A DNA stretch of 64,000 nt from Pseudomonas tructae (GTDB lineage: Bacteria > Pseudomonadota > Gammaproteobacteria > Pseudomonadales > Pseudomonadaceae). Shown here in pieces: positions 27,976-36,587 of the stretch. The first letter of the stretch is position 1. Each line of letters starts with the position of its first letter. The stretch covers positions 248,001 to 312,000 of the forward strand of contig NZ_CP035952.1 of the NCBI RefSeq assembly GCF_004214895.1, read 5' to 3'. The notes under the pieces are model-generated. The model made no database searches. It saw only the letters and a list, made by a program, of their open reading frames with translations, and was not told the origin of the DNA. The position numbers were made by a program, and so were the translations under genes.

Positions 27976-29181
27976 TCAGTCCACCTGCACCCCTGCCCTG
28001 CCAGCCTGCGGTGCTCGTCGCCGCAGGTTGAGCAGCAGGTGCGCGAACAGGCCGAAGATCAACCCCCAGAATGCCGCTGACAAGCCGAGAAAGGACATGC
28101 CCGAAGCCGTCACCAGAAAGGTGATGAGTGCAGCTTCGCGGTCACTGGGCACGCTCATCGCCCCAGCCAGCGCACCTGCAATTGCCCCGAACAACGCCAG
28201 CCCGGCCAGCGCCGCAATCAAAGCCGCGGGGAAGGCGGTGAACAGCGACACCAGGGTCGCACCGAACACCCCCAGCAACAGATAAAAAACACCGCCACAC
28301 ACACCCGCCCAATAGCGACGCCCTGGATCGTCATGGGATTCGCGACCGGTGCAGATCGCCGCCGTGATCGCCGCCAGGTTCAGGCCATGGCAACCAAACG
28401 GCGCCAGCAACAGGCTGACCAGGGCATTGCTGCTGATGATCGGGCTGGCTGGGGTGCGATAACCGTCATTGCGCAGCACGGCGATGCCCGGCACGAACTG
28501 CCCGGTCAAAGCCACCATCACCAGGGGCAGGCTAATACTCAACAGCGCATGCCAACTGAAGGCCGGCGTCGTCCACACCGGAGTGGCCAGGCCGATCACC
28601 AGCGCCGAGCGGTTCAGCTCACCACTGAGCAACGTGATACTCACGCCACAGACCAACACCGCCAGCACCGCATAGCGCGCAGCCAGGCGCTTGAACAGCA
28701 AGTAGGTGACGAACATTGCCAGGACCAGGGCCGGCTGCGACTTCAGCGAAACGAACAACCCCGTGCCGAAACTGAACAGGATGCCCGCCAGCATGGCCGC
28801 CGAGATAGCCGACGGCAGCTTGCCGACGATACGGTCGAAGGCGCCGGACAGCCCCACCAGCAGGATCACCAGGTTGGCGACCAGGTAGGCGCCCACCGCT
28901 TCGGCATAAACAACTCCCGGCAGCAGCGCCACTAGCAGCGCCGAGCCCGGTGCCGACCAGGCAATCACCAATGGCACCTGGTAACGCAGGCTGAGGAGCA
29001 CCCCAAGCAGGCCACTGCCAATGGAAATCGCCCAGACCCACGAAGACAGCTCGGCCGCCGACAGCTGGGCACTGTGGGCGGCCTGGAAAATGATCACCAA
29101 GGGGCCGGCGTAGGAAATCAGGGTGGCGATGAAACCGGCGACCAGGGCGCTGAGGGAGAAGTCCTGGAATCTTGTTTTCAT
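27976..29181 (-). CDS. benE: Benzoate/H+ symporter BenE
   Basis: This 401-residue protein has about 12 membrane helices and belongs to the BenE benzoate transporter family. The opening RFQDFSLSALVAGFIATLIS and YAGPLVIIFQAA are family-typical. Later regions VPLVIAWSAPGSALLVALLP and FGCHGLNLAAITAAICTG also fit. It imports benzoate for the adjacent ben/cat operon. I start at 29181 (MKTRFQDFSL). The longer frame reads through the REP doublet at 29211-29277 and is unlikely to be real. It is downstream of catA in the same direction. Confidence 0.92.
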   Translation of the reverse strand: MKTRFQDFSLSALVAGFIATLISYAGPLVIIFQAAHSAQLSAAELSSWVWAISIGSGLLGVLLSLRYQVPLVIAWSAPGSALLVALLPGVVYAEAVGAYLVANLVILLVGLSGAFDRIVGKLPSAISAAMLAGILFSFGTGLFVSLKSQPALVLAMFVTYLLFKRLAARYAVLAVLVCGVSITLLSGELNRSALVIGLATPVWTTPAFSWHALLSISLPLVMVALTGQFVPGIAVLRNDGYRTPASPIISSNALVSLLLAPFGCHGLNLAAITAAICTGRESHDDPGRRYWAGVCGGVFYLLLGVFGATLVSLFTAFPAALIAALAGLALFGAIAGALAGAMSVPSDREAALITFLVTASGMSFLGLSAAFWGLIFGLFAHLLLNLRRRAPQAGRAGVQVD

Positions 29182-29210
29182 TGGGTTATTCCGTTGAGGC
29201 TTCTGAACAG

Positions 29211-29277
29211 CATCGCGGGGCAAGCCCGCTCCCACAGGATTATCCAATGCCTGTGGGAGCGGGCTTGCCCCGCGATG
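29211..29277. repeat. REP doublet between catA and benE
   Basis: GCGGGGCAAGCCCGCTCCCA, a 19-bp spacer and the inverted copy GTGGGAGCGGGCTTGCCCCG form a near-perfect long hairpin. It separates catA from benE and could stop or attenuate transcription between them. Confidence 0.88.
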
Positions 29278-29280
29278 GCC

Positions 29281-30213
29281 TCAAGCGTCCTGCAACGCCC
29301 GCGGCCGCTTGCTGCGCTGCTCACTGGCAGGCTTGGGCGCACTCAACAGCTGGAAGTCAAAATCCATCTCGGCAAAGCGCCCTGCTACCCCGCGGGCATC
29401 GGCTGCCGCTGCATCCTCGACAAAGCGCAGCTCGCCAATCAGCCCGTCACGGGTGGCGTAGGCAAAGTCGTCCCACAGGTACTCATCACCGGCCAGGTTG
29501 ATCTGGGTGGTCAGGTGCCGGTAGCCAGGCGCCGAGATAAAGAAGTGGATATGCGCCGGGCGATTGCCATGACGACCGAGCTGGGTAAGCAGCTCCTGGG
29601 TGGGTCCATCCGCCGGGCAGCCATAACCAGAAGGTACGATGCTGCGCGCACGGTAGCGGCCTTCGGCATCTGTGACGATGCGGCGACGCAGGTTGAACGC
29701 GGACTGGGTGCTGTCGAAGTACGAGTAGGTGCCCTGGGTGTTGGCGTGCCACAGGTCGACTACCGCACCAGGCACTGGCTGGCCGTGCTCATCCAGTACG
29801 CGGCCCTGCAAGAACATCACCGTGCCCGGATCAAGTCCATCGTCCATCCGCACTTCACCTTCGGCCAGCGGTGCGCCGGCCACATACAGCGGGCCTTCGA
29901 TGGTGCGTGGCGTGCCACCGCTGATCCCGGCTTCTGCATCCTGTGCGTCCAGTTGCAGGTCCAGGTAATGCTCGACACCGAGCCCGGCAACCAGCAGGCC
30001 GGCCTCCTGGCGCGAGCCGAGGCGGTTGAGGTAGTCGACTGCCTTCCAGAACTCATCGGGGGTCACCTGCAGATCTTCGATGATGCGCGCCACATCGTTG
30101 ACGATGCGCTGGGTCAGTTGCTTCAGGCGTGGGCTGCCCTGGTCGTTGTGCAGGCCACTGACTTCTTCGAAGAACTTCTGGATATCGGCAGTGTGAGCAA
30201 TTTTCACGGTCAT
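29281..30213 (-). CDS. catA: Catechol 1,2-dioxygenase
   Basis: This 310-residue intradiol dioxygenase opens catechol to cis,cis-muconate using non-haem Fe(III). The iron ligands fit the family: Tyr in VDLWHANTQGTYSYFD, Tyr and His in GRYRARSIVPSGYGCP and GRHGNRPAHIHFFISAPGYR. The N-terminal helical dimer and lipid-binding domain is present (FFEEVSGLHNDQGSPRLKQL). It is the last gene of the benABCD-catBCA run and ends four bases from a REP doublet. Most pseudomonads order these genes catBCA, as here. Confidence 0.96.
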   Translation of the reverse strand: MTVKIAHTADIQKFFEEVSGLHNDQGSPRLKQLTQRIVNDVARIIEDLQVTPDEFWKAVDYLNRLGSRQEAGLLVAGLGVEHYLDLQLDAQDAEAGISGGTPRTIEGPLYVAGAPLAEGEVRMDDGLDPGTVMFLQGRVLDEHGQPVPGAVVDLWHANTQGTYSYFDSTQSAFNLRRRIVTDAEGRYRARSIVPSGYGCPADGPTQELLTQLGRHGNRPAHIHFFISAPGYRHLTTQINLAGDEYLWDDFAYATRDGLIGELRFVEDAAAADARGVAGRFAEMDFDFQLLSAPKPASEQRSKRPRALQDA

Positions 30214-30252
30214 GTCGGGTTACCTCGAATTGTTGTTATAAGTGCTCGGTGT

Positions 30253-30543
30253 TCAGCGGTCGTCGCTGTGGATCGATGAGGGGTGGCGGCACAGGCCGTC
30301 GACCTCGATGTCCATGTAGGGGAACAACGGCAGTTGCATCAGGGTGTCGTGCAGCGCTTGGACACTGGGCAGGTCGAACACGCTGTAGTTGGCGTAATGC
30401 CCGGCGATGCGCCACAGGTGGCGCCAGCTGCCTTCGCGTTGCAGGCGCTGGGCCAGCTCTTTCTCGTCGGCCTTGAGCTGCGCGGCTTTGGCCGGATCCA
30501 TGTCCAGAGGCAATTTCACGGTCATTTTCACGTGGAACAACAT
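30253..30543 (-). CDS. catC: Muconolactone delta-isomerase
   Basis: This 96-residue enzyme turns muconolactone into beta-ketoadipate enol-lactone. The opening MLFHVKMTVKLPLDMDPAKA and the core REGSWRHLWRIAGHYANYSV then FDLPSVQALHDTLMQLPLFP are diagnostic, and the length is normal. It lies between catB (15 bp) and catA (39 bp) in one operon. Confidence 0.96.
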   Translation of the reverse strand: MLFHVKMTVKLPLDMDPAKAAQLKADEKELAQRLQREGSWRHLWRIAGHYANYSVFDLPSVQALHDTLMQLPLFPYMDIEVDGLCRHPSSIHSDDR

Positions 30544-30558
30544 GGCGTCTCTCCTTGC

Positions 30559-31680
30559 TTACGTGCGGCTGAAGAACGCCAGGCGCTCTTCGTCCAGGGT
30601 CAGGCCGAGGCCGGGGGTGCGGGGTACCTGCAGGGCAAAGTCGCGATACACCGGGGCCTCGGTAACGATCTCCTCGGTCAGCAGCAGCGGGCCGAACAGT
30701 TCGGTGTGCCAGGTCAACTGATTGAGGGTGACAAAGGCATGAGCGGCAGCCAGGGTGCCGATCGAGCCTTCGAGCATGGTCCCGCCGTACAGGGCGATGC
30801 CGGCGGCTTCGGCGATGTGCGCAGTACGCAGCGCGGCGCGTGGACCACCGTTCTTGGCGATCTTCAGGGCGAAGATGCTGGCGGCGCCGTCAGCCGCAAG
30901 GCTGAAGGCATCCTCGACGCTTTCGATCGATTCATCGGCCATGATCGGCGCCGGGCTGCGCTGGTTCAGGCGCACTTGCCCAGCGCGGTTGATGCGCGAG
31001 ATCGGTTGTTCGATCAAATCGATACCGTTGTCGCCCAGCACCTGGCAGGCACGGATCGCCTGGGACTCGTCCCAGTACTGGTTGACGTCGACGCGCACGC
31101 TGGCGCGCTCACCCAAGGCACGTTTGATCGCAATGACATGGCGCAGATCATGGGCCACCTCGTTGGCACCGATCTTCAGTTTGAAGATCCGGTGACGGCG
31201 CAGGTCGAGCATCTGCTCGGCCTCGGCGATATCGCCTTGGGTGTCACCGCTGGCCAGGGTCCAGGCCACTTCGAGGCTGTCGCGCACGCGCCCACCAAGC
31301 AACTCGCTGACCGCCAGGCCCTGGCGCTTGCCTTGGGCATCGAGCAACGCGCTTTCGATCCCCGAGCGGGCGAACGTATTGCCCTTGATCACCTTGTCCA
31401 GTCGCTGCATGGCGGCGTTGATGTTGCTGGCATCCAGGCCGGTCAGCAGCGGTGCGAAGTAGCTGTCGATGTTCTGCTTGATGCTCTGCGGGCTTTCGTT
31501 GCCGTAGGCCAGGCCACCAATGGTGGTGGCTTCACCGAGGCCTTCGATGCCGTCGCTGCACTGCAGGCGGATGATCACCAGGGTTTGCTTTTGCAGGGTG
31601 TGCATCGCCAGCTTGTGCGGGCGAATGGTCGGCAAATCGACGATCAGGGTCGAGATGTGCTCAATCAGGGGCTGACTCAT
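30559..31680 (-). CDS. catB: Muconate cycloisomerase
   Basis: This 373-residue enolase-superfamily enzyme converts cis,cis-muconate to muconolactone using Mn(II). The N-terminal cap reads LIEHISTLIVDLPTIRPHKL. The catalytic Lys lies in RHRIFKLKIGANEVAHDLRH, followed by metal ligands in RVDVNQYWDE, IDLIEQPISR and IMADESIESV. I favour the ATG at 31680; AGGAG sits seven bases upstream. The ATG at 31683 is a close alternative. Only 19 bp separate it from benD, so the ben and cat genes appear joined. Confidence 0.95.
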   Translation of the reverse strand: MSQPLIEHISTLIVDLPTIRPHKLAMHTLQKQTLVIIRLQCSDGIEGLGEATTIGGLAYGNESPQSIKQNIDSYFAPLLTGLDASNINAAMQRLDKVIKGNTFARSGIESALLDAQGKRQGLAVSELLGGRVRDSLEVAWTLASGDTQGDIAEAEQMLDLRRHRIFKLKIGANEVAHDLRHVIAIKRALGERASVRVDVNQYWDESQAIRACQVLGDNGIDLIEQPISRINRAGQVRLNQRSPAPIMADESIESVEDAFSLAADGAASIFALKIAKNGGPRAALRTAHIAEAAGIALYGGTMLEGSIGTLAAAHAFVTLNQLTWHTELFGPLLLTEEIVTEAPVYRDFALQVPRTPGLGLTLDEERLAFFSRT

Positions 31681-31699
31681 CATGATTCTCCTGGGGCGC

Positions 31700-32458
31700 T
31701 CAACCGAGGTCGCCGCCACCGACCGGCAGTACCGTGCCGGTGATGTAAGAGGCTTCGTCGCTGGCGAGGAAGAGGATTGCGCCAACCTGCTCATCGAGGT
31801 TGCCGTAGCGTTTCATCAGGCTGCTGTCGAGGGTCTGGTCGACGATTTGCTGGTACCAGGCCTTCTCATCGGTGCTCTGCTCAGCGCTGTTGCGCGGTAC
31901 TCGCCGTGGCGGTGCTTCAGTGCCACCGGGTGCCGTGGCGTTGACCCGCACCCCGCGCCCGGCGGTTTCGAAAGCCAGGCAGGCGGTCAATGCATTCACG
32001 CCGCCCTTGGCCGCGCCATAGGGCACGCGATTGATGCTGCGGGTCGCAATCGAGGAGACGTTGACGATCGCCCCGCTGCCCTGTTCGAGCATGTACGGCA
32101 GCGCCGCATGGCAGCACCACAGGGTGGGGAACAGCGAGCGACGCACTTCCGCTTCGATCTGCGCCGCTTCGTAGTGCTCGAACGGTTTGGCCCAGATGGT
32201 GCCGCCAACGTTGTTGACCAGCACATCGAGGCGGCCGAAGTGTTCCACGGCGGCGGCCATTACCCGGCTGCAGTGTTCGTGTTGCTCAAGGTCGGCGGTC
32301 AGGCTCAGCACGTCCTCGCCTTGCAGCTCATGCACAAGCTCCGAGCGATCCACGGCCACCAGCGTCGCGCCTTCTGCAAGCAGGCGCTCGCACAAACGGC
32401 GGCCGATCCCCTGCGCCGCGCCGGTAACCAGCACGACCTTATTGGTGAATCTGTTCAT
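31700..32458 (-). CDS. benD: cis-1,2-dihydroxycyclohexadiene carboxylate dehydrogenase
   Basis: This 252-residue short-chain dehydrogenase oxidises and decarboxylates benzoate cis-diol to catechol. The NAD-binding motif is VVLVTGAAQGIGRRLCERLL. The structural motif is VLVNNVGGTIWAKPF. The catalytic YxxxK lies in RVPYGAAKGGVNALTACLAF. The C-terminus has SDEASYITGTVLPVGGGDLG. Start 32458 (MNRFTNKVVLVTG) is typical. It follows benC by 65 bp. Confidence 0.95.
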   Translation of the reverse strand: MNRFTNKVVLVTGAAQGIGRRLCERLLAEGATLVAVDRSELVHELQGEDVLSLTADLEQHEHCSRVMAAAVEHFGRLDVLVNNVGGTIWAKPFEHYEAAQIEAEVRRSLFPTLWCCHAALPYMLEQGSGAIVNVSSIATRSINRVPYGAAKGGVNALTACLAFETAGRGVRVNATAPGGTEAPPRRVPRNSAEQSTDEKAWYQQIVDQTLDSSLMKRYGNLDEQVGAILFLASDEASYITGTVLPVGGGDLG

Positions 32459-32523
32459 GACAACCTCGAATAAAAAAGGGGCCGACCGTACCCGCACGAT
32501 GCGCCCGGCCCCATAAAACGGGC

Positions 32524-33534
32524 TCAGGCAGCGGCGGCGGCGAATTTTTCGTAGTAGAAGTTCGCCGGGGTAATGCCCTGTTCGCGGATGTACTGGCTGA
32601 CCGCCTCAACCATCGGCGGTGGGCCGCACAGGTAGACATCGACATCGCCCTGGTTGAGGTGGCGTGGCTCGATGTGCTGAGTGACGTAGCCCTTGAGCGG
32701 ATGCTGGCTCTCGGGGTTGGCCACACAGGCGCTGAAACTGAAGTTGGCAATGCGCGCAGCGAAAGCCTGCAAGCGGTCCAGCTCGACCAGATCAAAGTCG
32801 TTGGTGACGCCGTAGATCAGGTGCAGCGGATGCTCGCTGCCCTCTTCGGCGATCTTCTCCAGCATTGCAGTAAACGGCGCCAACCCGGTACCACCGGCCA
32901 GCAGCAGCAACGGCCGACGGATATCGCGCAGGTAGAAACTGCCCAGGGGGCCGGCCAGGGTCATGCTGTCGCCGGCCTTGGCCAGACCGGTAAGAAAACT
33001 GCTCATCAGGCCGCCCGGCACGTTGCGGATCAGGAAGCTGACCTCACCGTCCTTTTGCAACGAGCTGAAGGAATAAGCGCGGGTCTGCGCGCTTCCCGGG
33101 ACACCCAGGTTGACGTACTGCCCGGGCAGGAACGCCAGGCGGCTCAGGGCCTCACCCTTGATCGACAAGGCAATGGTGCTGTCCGACAGCTGGCGCACGG
33201 CGCTGATGCTGGCTTCAAAACTGGCCTGCTCGGTCTTGCACAGTTGTGACGATGCCGGCACGCGCACCACGCAGTCGCTCTCGGCGCGCATCTGGCAAGT
33301 CAGTACATAGCCTTGAGCGGCTTCATCTTCACTCAAGGCATCTTCGATGTATTCCTGGCCCAGGTCGTAACGGCCCGCTTCGGCAAAACACTTGCAGGTA
33401 CCACAGGCGCCGTCGCGGCAGTCCAGGGGAATATTGATGCCCTGGCGGTAGGCAGCATCGGCCACGGTTTCGTCAGCGCTGGCATCAATGAAACGGGTGA
33501 CCCCGTCTTCGAAATTCAAGGCGATCTTGTGCAT
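32524..33534 (-). CDS. benC: Benzoate 1,2-dioxygenase reductase
   Basis: This 336-residue reductase passes electrons from NADH through FAD and a [2Fe-2S] centre to BenAB. The plant-type ferredoxin domain comes first (IPLDCRDGACGTCKCFAEAG, with the four-Cys pattern completed by YVLTCQM). The FAD domain follows (GQYVNLGVPGSAQTRAYSFS). The NAD domain has RPLLLLAGGTGLAPFTAMLE and DVYLCGPPPMVEAVSQYI. The order and length match BenC/XylZ. Confidence 0.96.
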   Translation of the reverse strand: MHKIALNFEDGVTRFIDASADETVADAAYRQGINIPLDCRDGACGTCKCFAEAGRYDLGQEYIEDALSEDEAAQGYVLTCQMRAESDCVVRVPASSQLCKTEQASFEASISAVRQLSDSTIALSIKGEALSRLAFLPGQYVNLGVPGSAQTRAYSFSSLQKDGEVSFLIRNVPGGLMSSFLTGLAKAGDSMTLAGPLGSFYLRDIRRPLLLLAGGTGLAPFTAMLEKIAEEGSEHPLHLIYGVTNDFDLVELDRLQAFAARIANFSFSACVANPESQHPLKGYVTQHIEPRHLNQGDVDVYLCGPPPMVEAVSQYIREQGITPANFYYEKFAAAAA

Positions 33535-33558
33535 GGCACACCTCGCAGAAAGCAGGAT

Positions 33559-34047
33559 TCAGATGTGGTAAACGTCGATGACCTGACGCACGTAGTCGTT
33601 CTTCAACACCACCTTCTTGGCCTTGATCAGCGGGCGTTCGCCGCGCACGTCGAGGGTGTAGAAGCTGGTGCCGAAATGACTGTCCACGGTCTTGTAGCGA
33701 AAGCTCAGGGTGTGCCAGTTGAAGCGCACCCTGCACAGGCCATCGCCCTGCTCCAGCAGCTCGATATTGCTGATGTTGTGCGAGGTCCGGGTGTCGGGCA
33801 TGGTCGCGCTGGAGCGTTCGGTCTTGATCCGGAACACGCGGTCTTCCAAGCCGCCACGGTTGCCGTACCAGATCAGCGAGATTTCCCGTTGCGGGTCTTC
33901 GGTGAGCTGGTCGTTGTCGTCCCAGGCCGGCATCCAGAAGGTCGCGTCGGCGGCGTAGCACTCCAGCCAGTTGTCCCATTGGCTGTCGTCCAGATAGCGC
34001 GCTTCCTCGAACAGGAAGTCGCGCACTTGCTCGAAGGAAATGCTCAT
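33559..34047 (-). CDS. benB: Benzoate 1,2-dioxygenase small subunit
   Basis: This 162-residue beta subunit of the ring-hydroxylating dioxygenase has the SnoaL-like cone fold. It is recognised by [40 protein letters not shown] and [20 protein letters not shown]. It has a structural role beside the catalytic alpha subunit. Its ATG overlaps the benA stop by four bases (ATGA), showing tight coupling. It is 24 bp ahead of benC. Confidence 0.95.
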   Translation of the reverse strand: MSISFEQVRDFLFEEARYLDDSQWDNWLECYAADATFWMPAWDDNDQLTEDPQREISLIWYGNRGGLEDRVFRIKTERSSATMPDTRTSHNISNIELLEQGDGLCRVRFNWHTLSFRYKTVDSHFGTSFYTLDVRGERPLIKAKKVVLKNDYVRQVIDVYHI

Positions 34048-35402
34048 TGCACGGCCTCCACAGGAATCAACTGCTGGTCGGCGGCAAGCGCCTTGAGCAT
34101 GGTGTCCTGCCAGTACTTGTGTTGCAGCACGAACAGGCCTTCGTCTTCGGTACGCACGCCGCTCAGTTGCGGATGCAGGTCGATTTCCTGCGCGGCGGCA
34201 TCAGCGCCTTCGACCCAGTGGGTAGCGCCACGGGACATATCGTTCCAGCCGCGCCCACCCTGGTAGCCCATTTGGCAGGAGCGGAATTCTTCCAGATCAT
34301 CCGGGGTGGCCATGCCGCTGACGTTGAAGAAGTCTTCGTACTGACGGATACGCTGGGCCCGCGCCTCAGTGCTCTCACCCTTGGGTGCGATGCAGTAGAT
34401 GGTGATTTCGGTCTTGTCCACGGCAATCGGCCGGGCGATTCGGATCTGCGAGCTGAACTGGTCCATCAGGTACACGTTCGGGTACAGGCACAGGTTGCGC
34501 GAGTTTTCGATCATCCAGTTGGCGCGGGCCTGGCCAAAGTCGGCCGCCAGCTCGTCGCGGCGCTCGAACAGCGGACGGTCTTCGGGGTTGGCCCAGCGGG
34601 TCCAGAGCAACAGATGGCCCTTGTCGAAAGAGTAGAAACCGCCGCCACTTTTAGCCCAGCCGCCAGCGCTCATGGTTTTCACCTCACCACCAGCCTCGCG
34701 CTGTTTGCGTTGGTTCTGGGTGGCGGCATAATTCCAGTGCACGGCGCTGACGTGGTAGCCATCGGCACCATTCTCGGCGGTCAGCTTCCAGTTACCTTCG
34801 TAGATGTAGGACGAAGAGCCGCGCAACACTTCCAGGCCTTCGGGCGACTGGTCGACAATCATGTCGATGATCTTGGCCGACTCGCCCAGGTGTTCCACCA
34901 ACGGCACAACGTCAGGGTTGAGGCTACCGAACAGAAAGCCGCGGTAAGACTCGAAGCGGGCGACCTTGGTCAGGTCGTGGGAGCCTTCGCAATTGAAGCT
35001 CGCCGGGTAGCCGGCGTCGACCGGATCCTTGACCTTGAGCAGCTTGCCGGAATTGTTGAAGGTCCAGCCGTGGAACGGGCAGGTGTAGGACGAGCGGTTA
35101 CCGCTCTTGTGCCGGCAGAGCATCGCACCGCGGTGGCTGCAGGCATTGAGGAAGGCATTGAGCACCCCATCCTTGTTGCGCGCGATGAAAATCGGCTGGC
35201 GCCCCATGGTGGTGGTGAGAAAGTCGTTCTTTTCGGGAATCTGGCTTTCATGGGCAAGGTACAGCCAGTTGCCCTCGAAGATGTGTTTCATTTCCAGATC
35301 GAACAGACGGGGGTCGGTGAACATCTCGCGCTTGCAGCGAAAGACGCCCTTCTCCTGATCTTCTTCAAGCAGGGAATTAAGGTAATCGAATCCCAGGGAC
35401 AT
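34044..35402 (-). CDS. benA: Benzoate 1,2-dioxygenase large subunit
   Basis: This 452-residue catalytic subunit adds both atoms of oxygen to benzoate, giving the cis-diol. The Rieske ligands are Cys88, His90, Cys108 and His111 ([10 protein letters not shown] then [10 protein letters not shown]). The mononuclear iron region is [16 protein letters not shown]. The C-terminal catalytic domain is complete. It is the first gene of the ben-cat operon. Two BenR-type boxes lie 66-101 bp upstream of the ATG. The leader has GGAGGCC before the ATG. Confidence 0.96.
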   Translation of the reverse strand: MSLGFDYLNSLLEEDQEKGVFRCKREMFTDPRLFDLEMKHIFEGNWLYLAHESQIPEKNDFLTTTMGRQPIFIARNKDGVLNAFLNACSHRGAMLCRHKSGNRSSYTCPFHGWTFNNSGKLLKVKDPVDAGYPASFNCEGSHDLTKVARFESYRGFLFGSLNPDVVPLVEHLGESAKIIDMIVDQSPEGLEVLRGSSSYIYEGNWKLTAENGADGYHVSAVHWNYAATQNQRKQREAGGEVKTMSAGGWAKSGGGFYSFDKGHLLLWTRWANPEDRPLFERRDELAADFGQARANWMIENSRNLCLYPNVYLMDQFSSQIRIARPIAVDKTEITIYCIAPKGESTEARAQRIRQYEDFFNVSGMATPDDLEEFRSCQMGYQGGRGWNDMSRGATHWVEGADAAAQEIDLHPQLSGVRTEDEGLFVLQHKYWQDTMLKALAADQQLIPVEAVQ

Positions 35403-35467
35403 GGCCGGGGCCTCCGTTGTTATTGTGTTCAGGCCATGTCAGGTTAGGGAGCGAGGGGCACGGTAAA

Positions 35468-35503
35468 TATCCGCTTTGTGCAGACCTTTATCCGTTTTCT
35501 GCA
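35468..35503 (-). promoter_or_regulatory. Two BenR/XylS-type boxes at the benA promoter
   Basis: On the minus strand TGCAGAAAACGGATA (35503-35489) is followed by TGCACAAAGCGGATA (35482-35468). Both fit TGCA-N6-GGNTA and repeat at exactly 21 bp, the arrangement known for XylS at Pm and BenR at Pben. They are placed to activate benA. Confidence 0.9.
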
Positions 35504-35508
35504 AAGTG

Positions 35509-36465
35509 TCAGGGGCGGCGTTTGAGGGTATCGGAGGGCAGTTCGCCGAACATCGACTTGTAGTGTTCCGAGAATCGCCCGAGGTGGACGAAGCCATAGT
35601 CCATGGCAAGCTCGGTGATGTTGCGGACCTTGCAGCCGGGGTCGCTGAGGCTTGCGCGGATGCGCTCGAGCTTCTGCTGGCGGATGTACAGCTTGGGCGT
35701 GGTGCGGGCGTTGCGCTCGAACAACGCATACAGCGAACGCAGGCTCATGCTCGCCTGCTGCGCCAACTGCTCGCTGCAGATGTCCTGCTTGAGGTTGGCA
35801 CCGATGTACTCGGCAATGCGCTCGAAGGAGGCCGCCTGGCTGCTCAGCGCTTCACGGCTGACGTTGGTGTGCATCAGGGTCAGCAGTTTGCTGGCGATGA
35901 TCTGGCTGTAGTGTTCCTGCACCCGCAGCATCGGTTCGCTGCTCTCGGCCTCCTGGCAGACCATCGCCAGCAGCCCGGCAAAACCTTCCAGCGCCAGCAA
36001 CTGATAGTGGTGCTCGACAAAGCGCACGCCCTCCCCCGGGCGTTGCCAGCGCTGTTCATCACACACCGATTCGAGCAGGCGGGTGGGCAGCTTAAGGATG
36101 AATTTTTCACAGTCGGCGGAATAGGCCAGGTCGACCGGTTCGTCCGGGTTGATCAGCAGCAAGTCACCGGGACTGAGCAGGCGCTCCTCACGGCCACGGC
36201 GCCACAGGCAATGGCCGCGCAACAGGATTTGCAGGTGGAATACGTTTTCCAGTGCCGCAGACATGACCCGCACATCGGCGCCATAGCTGATGCGGCACAG
36301 GTCGAGGCTGGCGAACTTGCGATGGTTAAGGTAGGCCTCGGGATGCCCATAACGGGGCAGGCGGATGCAATGAGGGCCGACATGCTGGTTGACGTAGGTC
36401 GACACCGCATGAGGGTCTGCATGCTCGAACACCCGGCTGCGTTCGCTGAGCAGGGGACTGTCCAT
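35509..36465 (-). CDS. benR: BenR, AraC/XylS-family activator
   Basis: This 318-residue AraC-type activator responds to benzoate. The N-terminal region is cupin-like (HYGADVR-type strands, GDLLLINPDEPVDLAYSADC). Two C-terminal helix-turn-helix units follow: EQLAQQASMSLRSLYALFER and VRNITELAMDYGFVHLGRFS, ending in the AraC signature HLGRFSEHYKSMFGELPSDT. I start at 36465 (MDSPLLSERSRVF); the frame upstream reads through a REP. It ends five bases from the BenR boxes of the operon it should control. A close paralogue lies at 39404-40360. Confidence 0.92.
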   Translation of the reverse strand: MDSPLLSERSRVFEHADPHAVSTYVNQHVGPHCIRLPRYGHPEAYLNHRKFASLDLCRISYGADVRVMSAALENVFHLQILLRGHCLWRRGREERLLSPGDLLLINPDEPVDLAYSADCEKFILKLPTRLLESVCDEQRWQRPGEGVRFVEHHYQLLALEGFAGLLAMVCQEAESSEPMLRVQEHYSQIIASKLLTLMHTNVSREALSSQAASFERIAEYIGANLKQDICSEQLAQQASMSLRSLYALFERNARTTPKLYIRQQKLERIRASLSDPGCKVRNITELAMDYGFVHLGRFSEHYKSMFGELPSDTLKRRP

Positions 36466-36554
36466 ACCAGGGAACTCGTTGTAGTTGTGCGGCCAGTCTA
36501 AGCGATAGCACTGGCCGGCGGCCAACCATGGGATGGACGGTGTGTTTGCAAAAG

Positions 36555-36579
36555 CATCGCGGGGCAAGCCCGCTCCCAC
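36555..36579. repeat. Single REP unit between benF and benR
   Basis: ATCGCGGGGCAAGCCCGCTC is one unpaired REP arm, nine bases from the benF stop and upstream of benR. Confidence 0.8.
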
Positions 36580-36587
36580 TTGCCTCG

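Noticed and set aside
29211..29277. Possible riboswitch or small RNA between catA and benE
   Set aside because: The long hairpin is a standard REP doublet, and the same arms recur at 13.75, 36.56 and 37.88 kb.
34047..35447. 466-codon open frame antisense to benA
   Set aside because: benA has full Rieske and iron motifs. The mirror frame has none.
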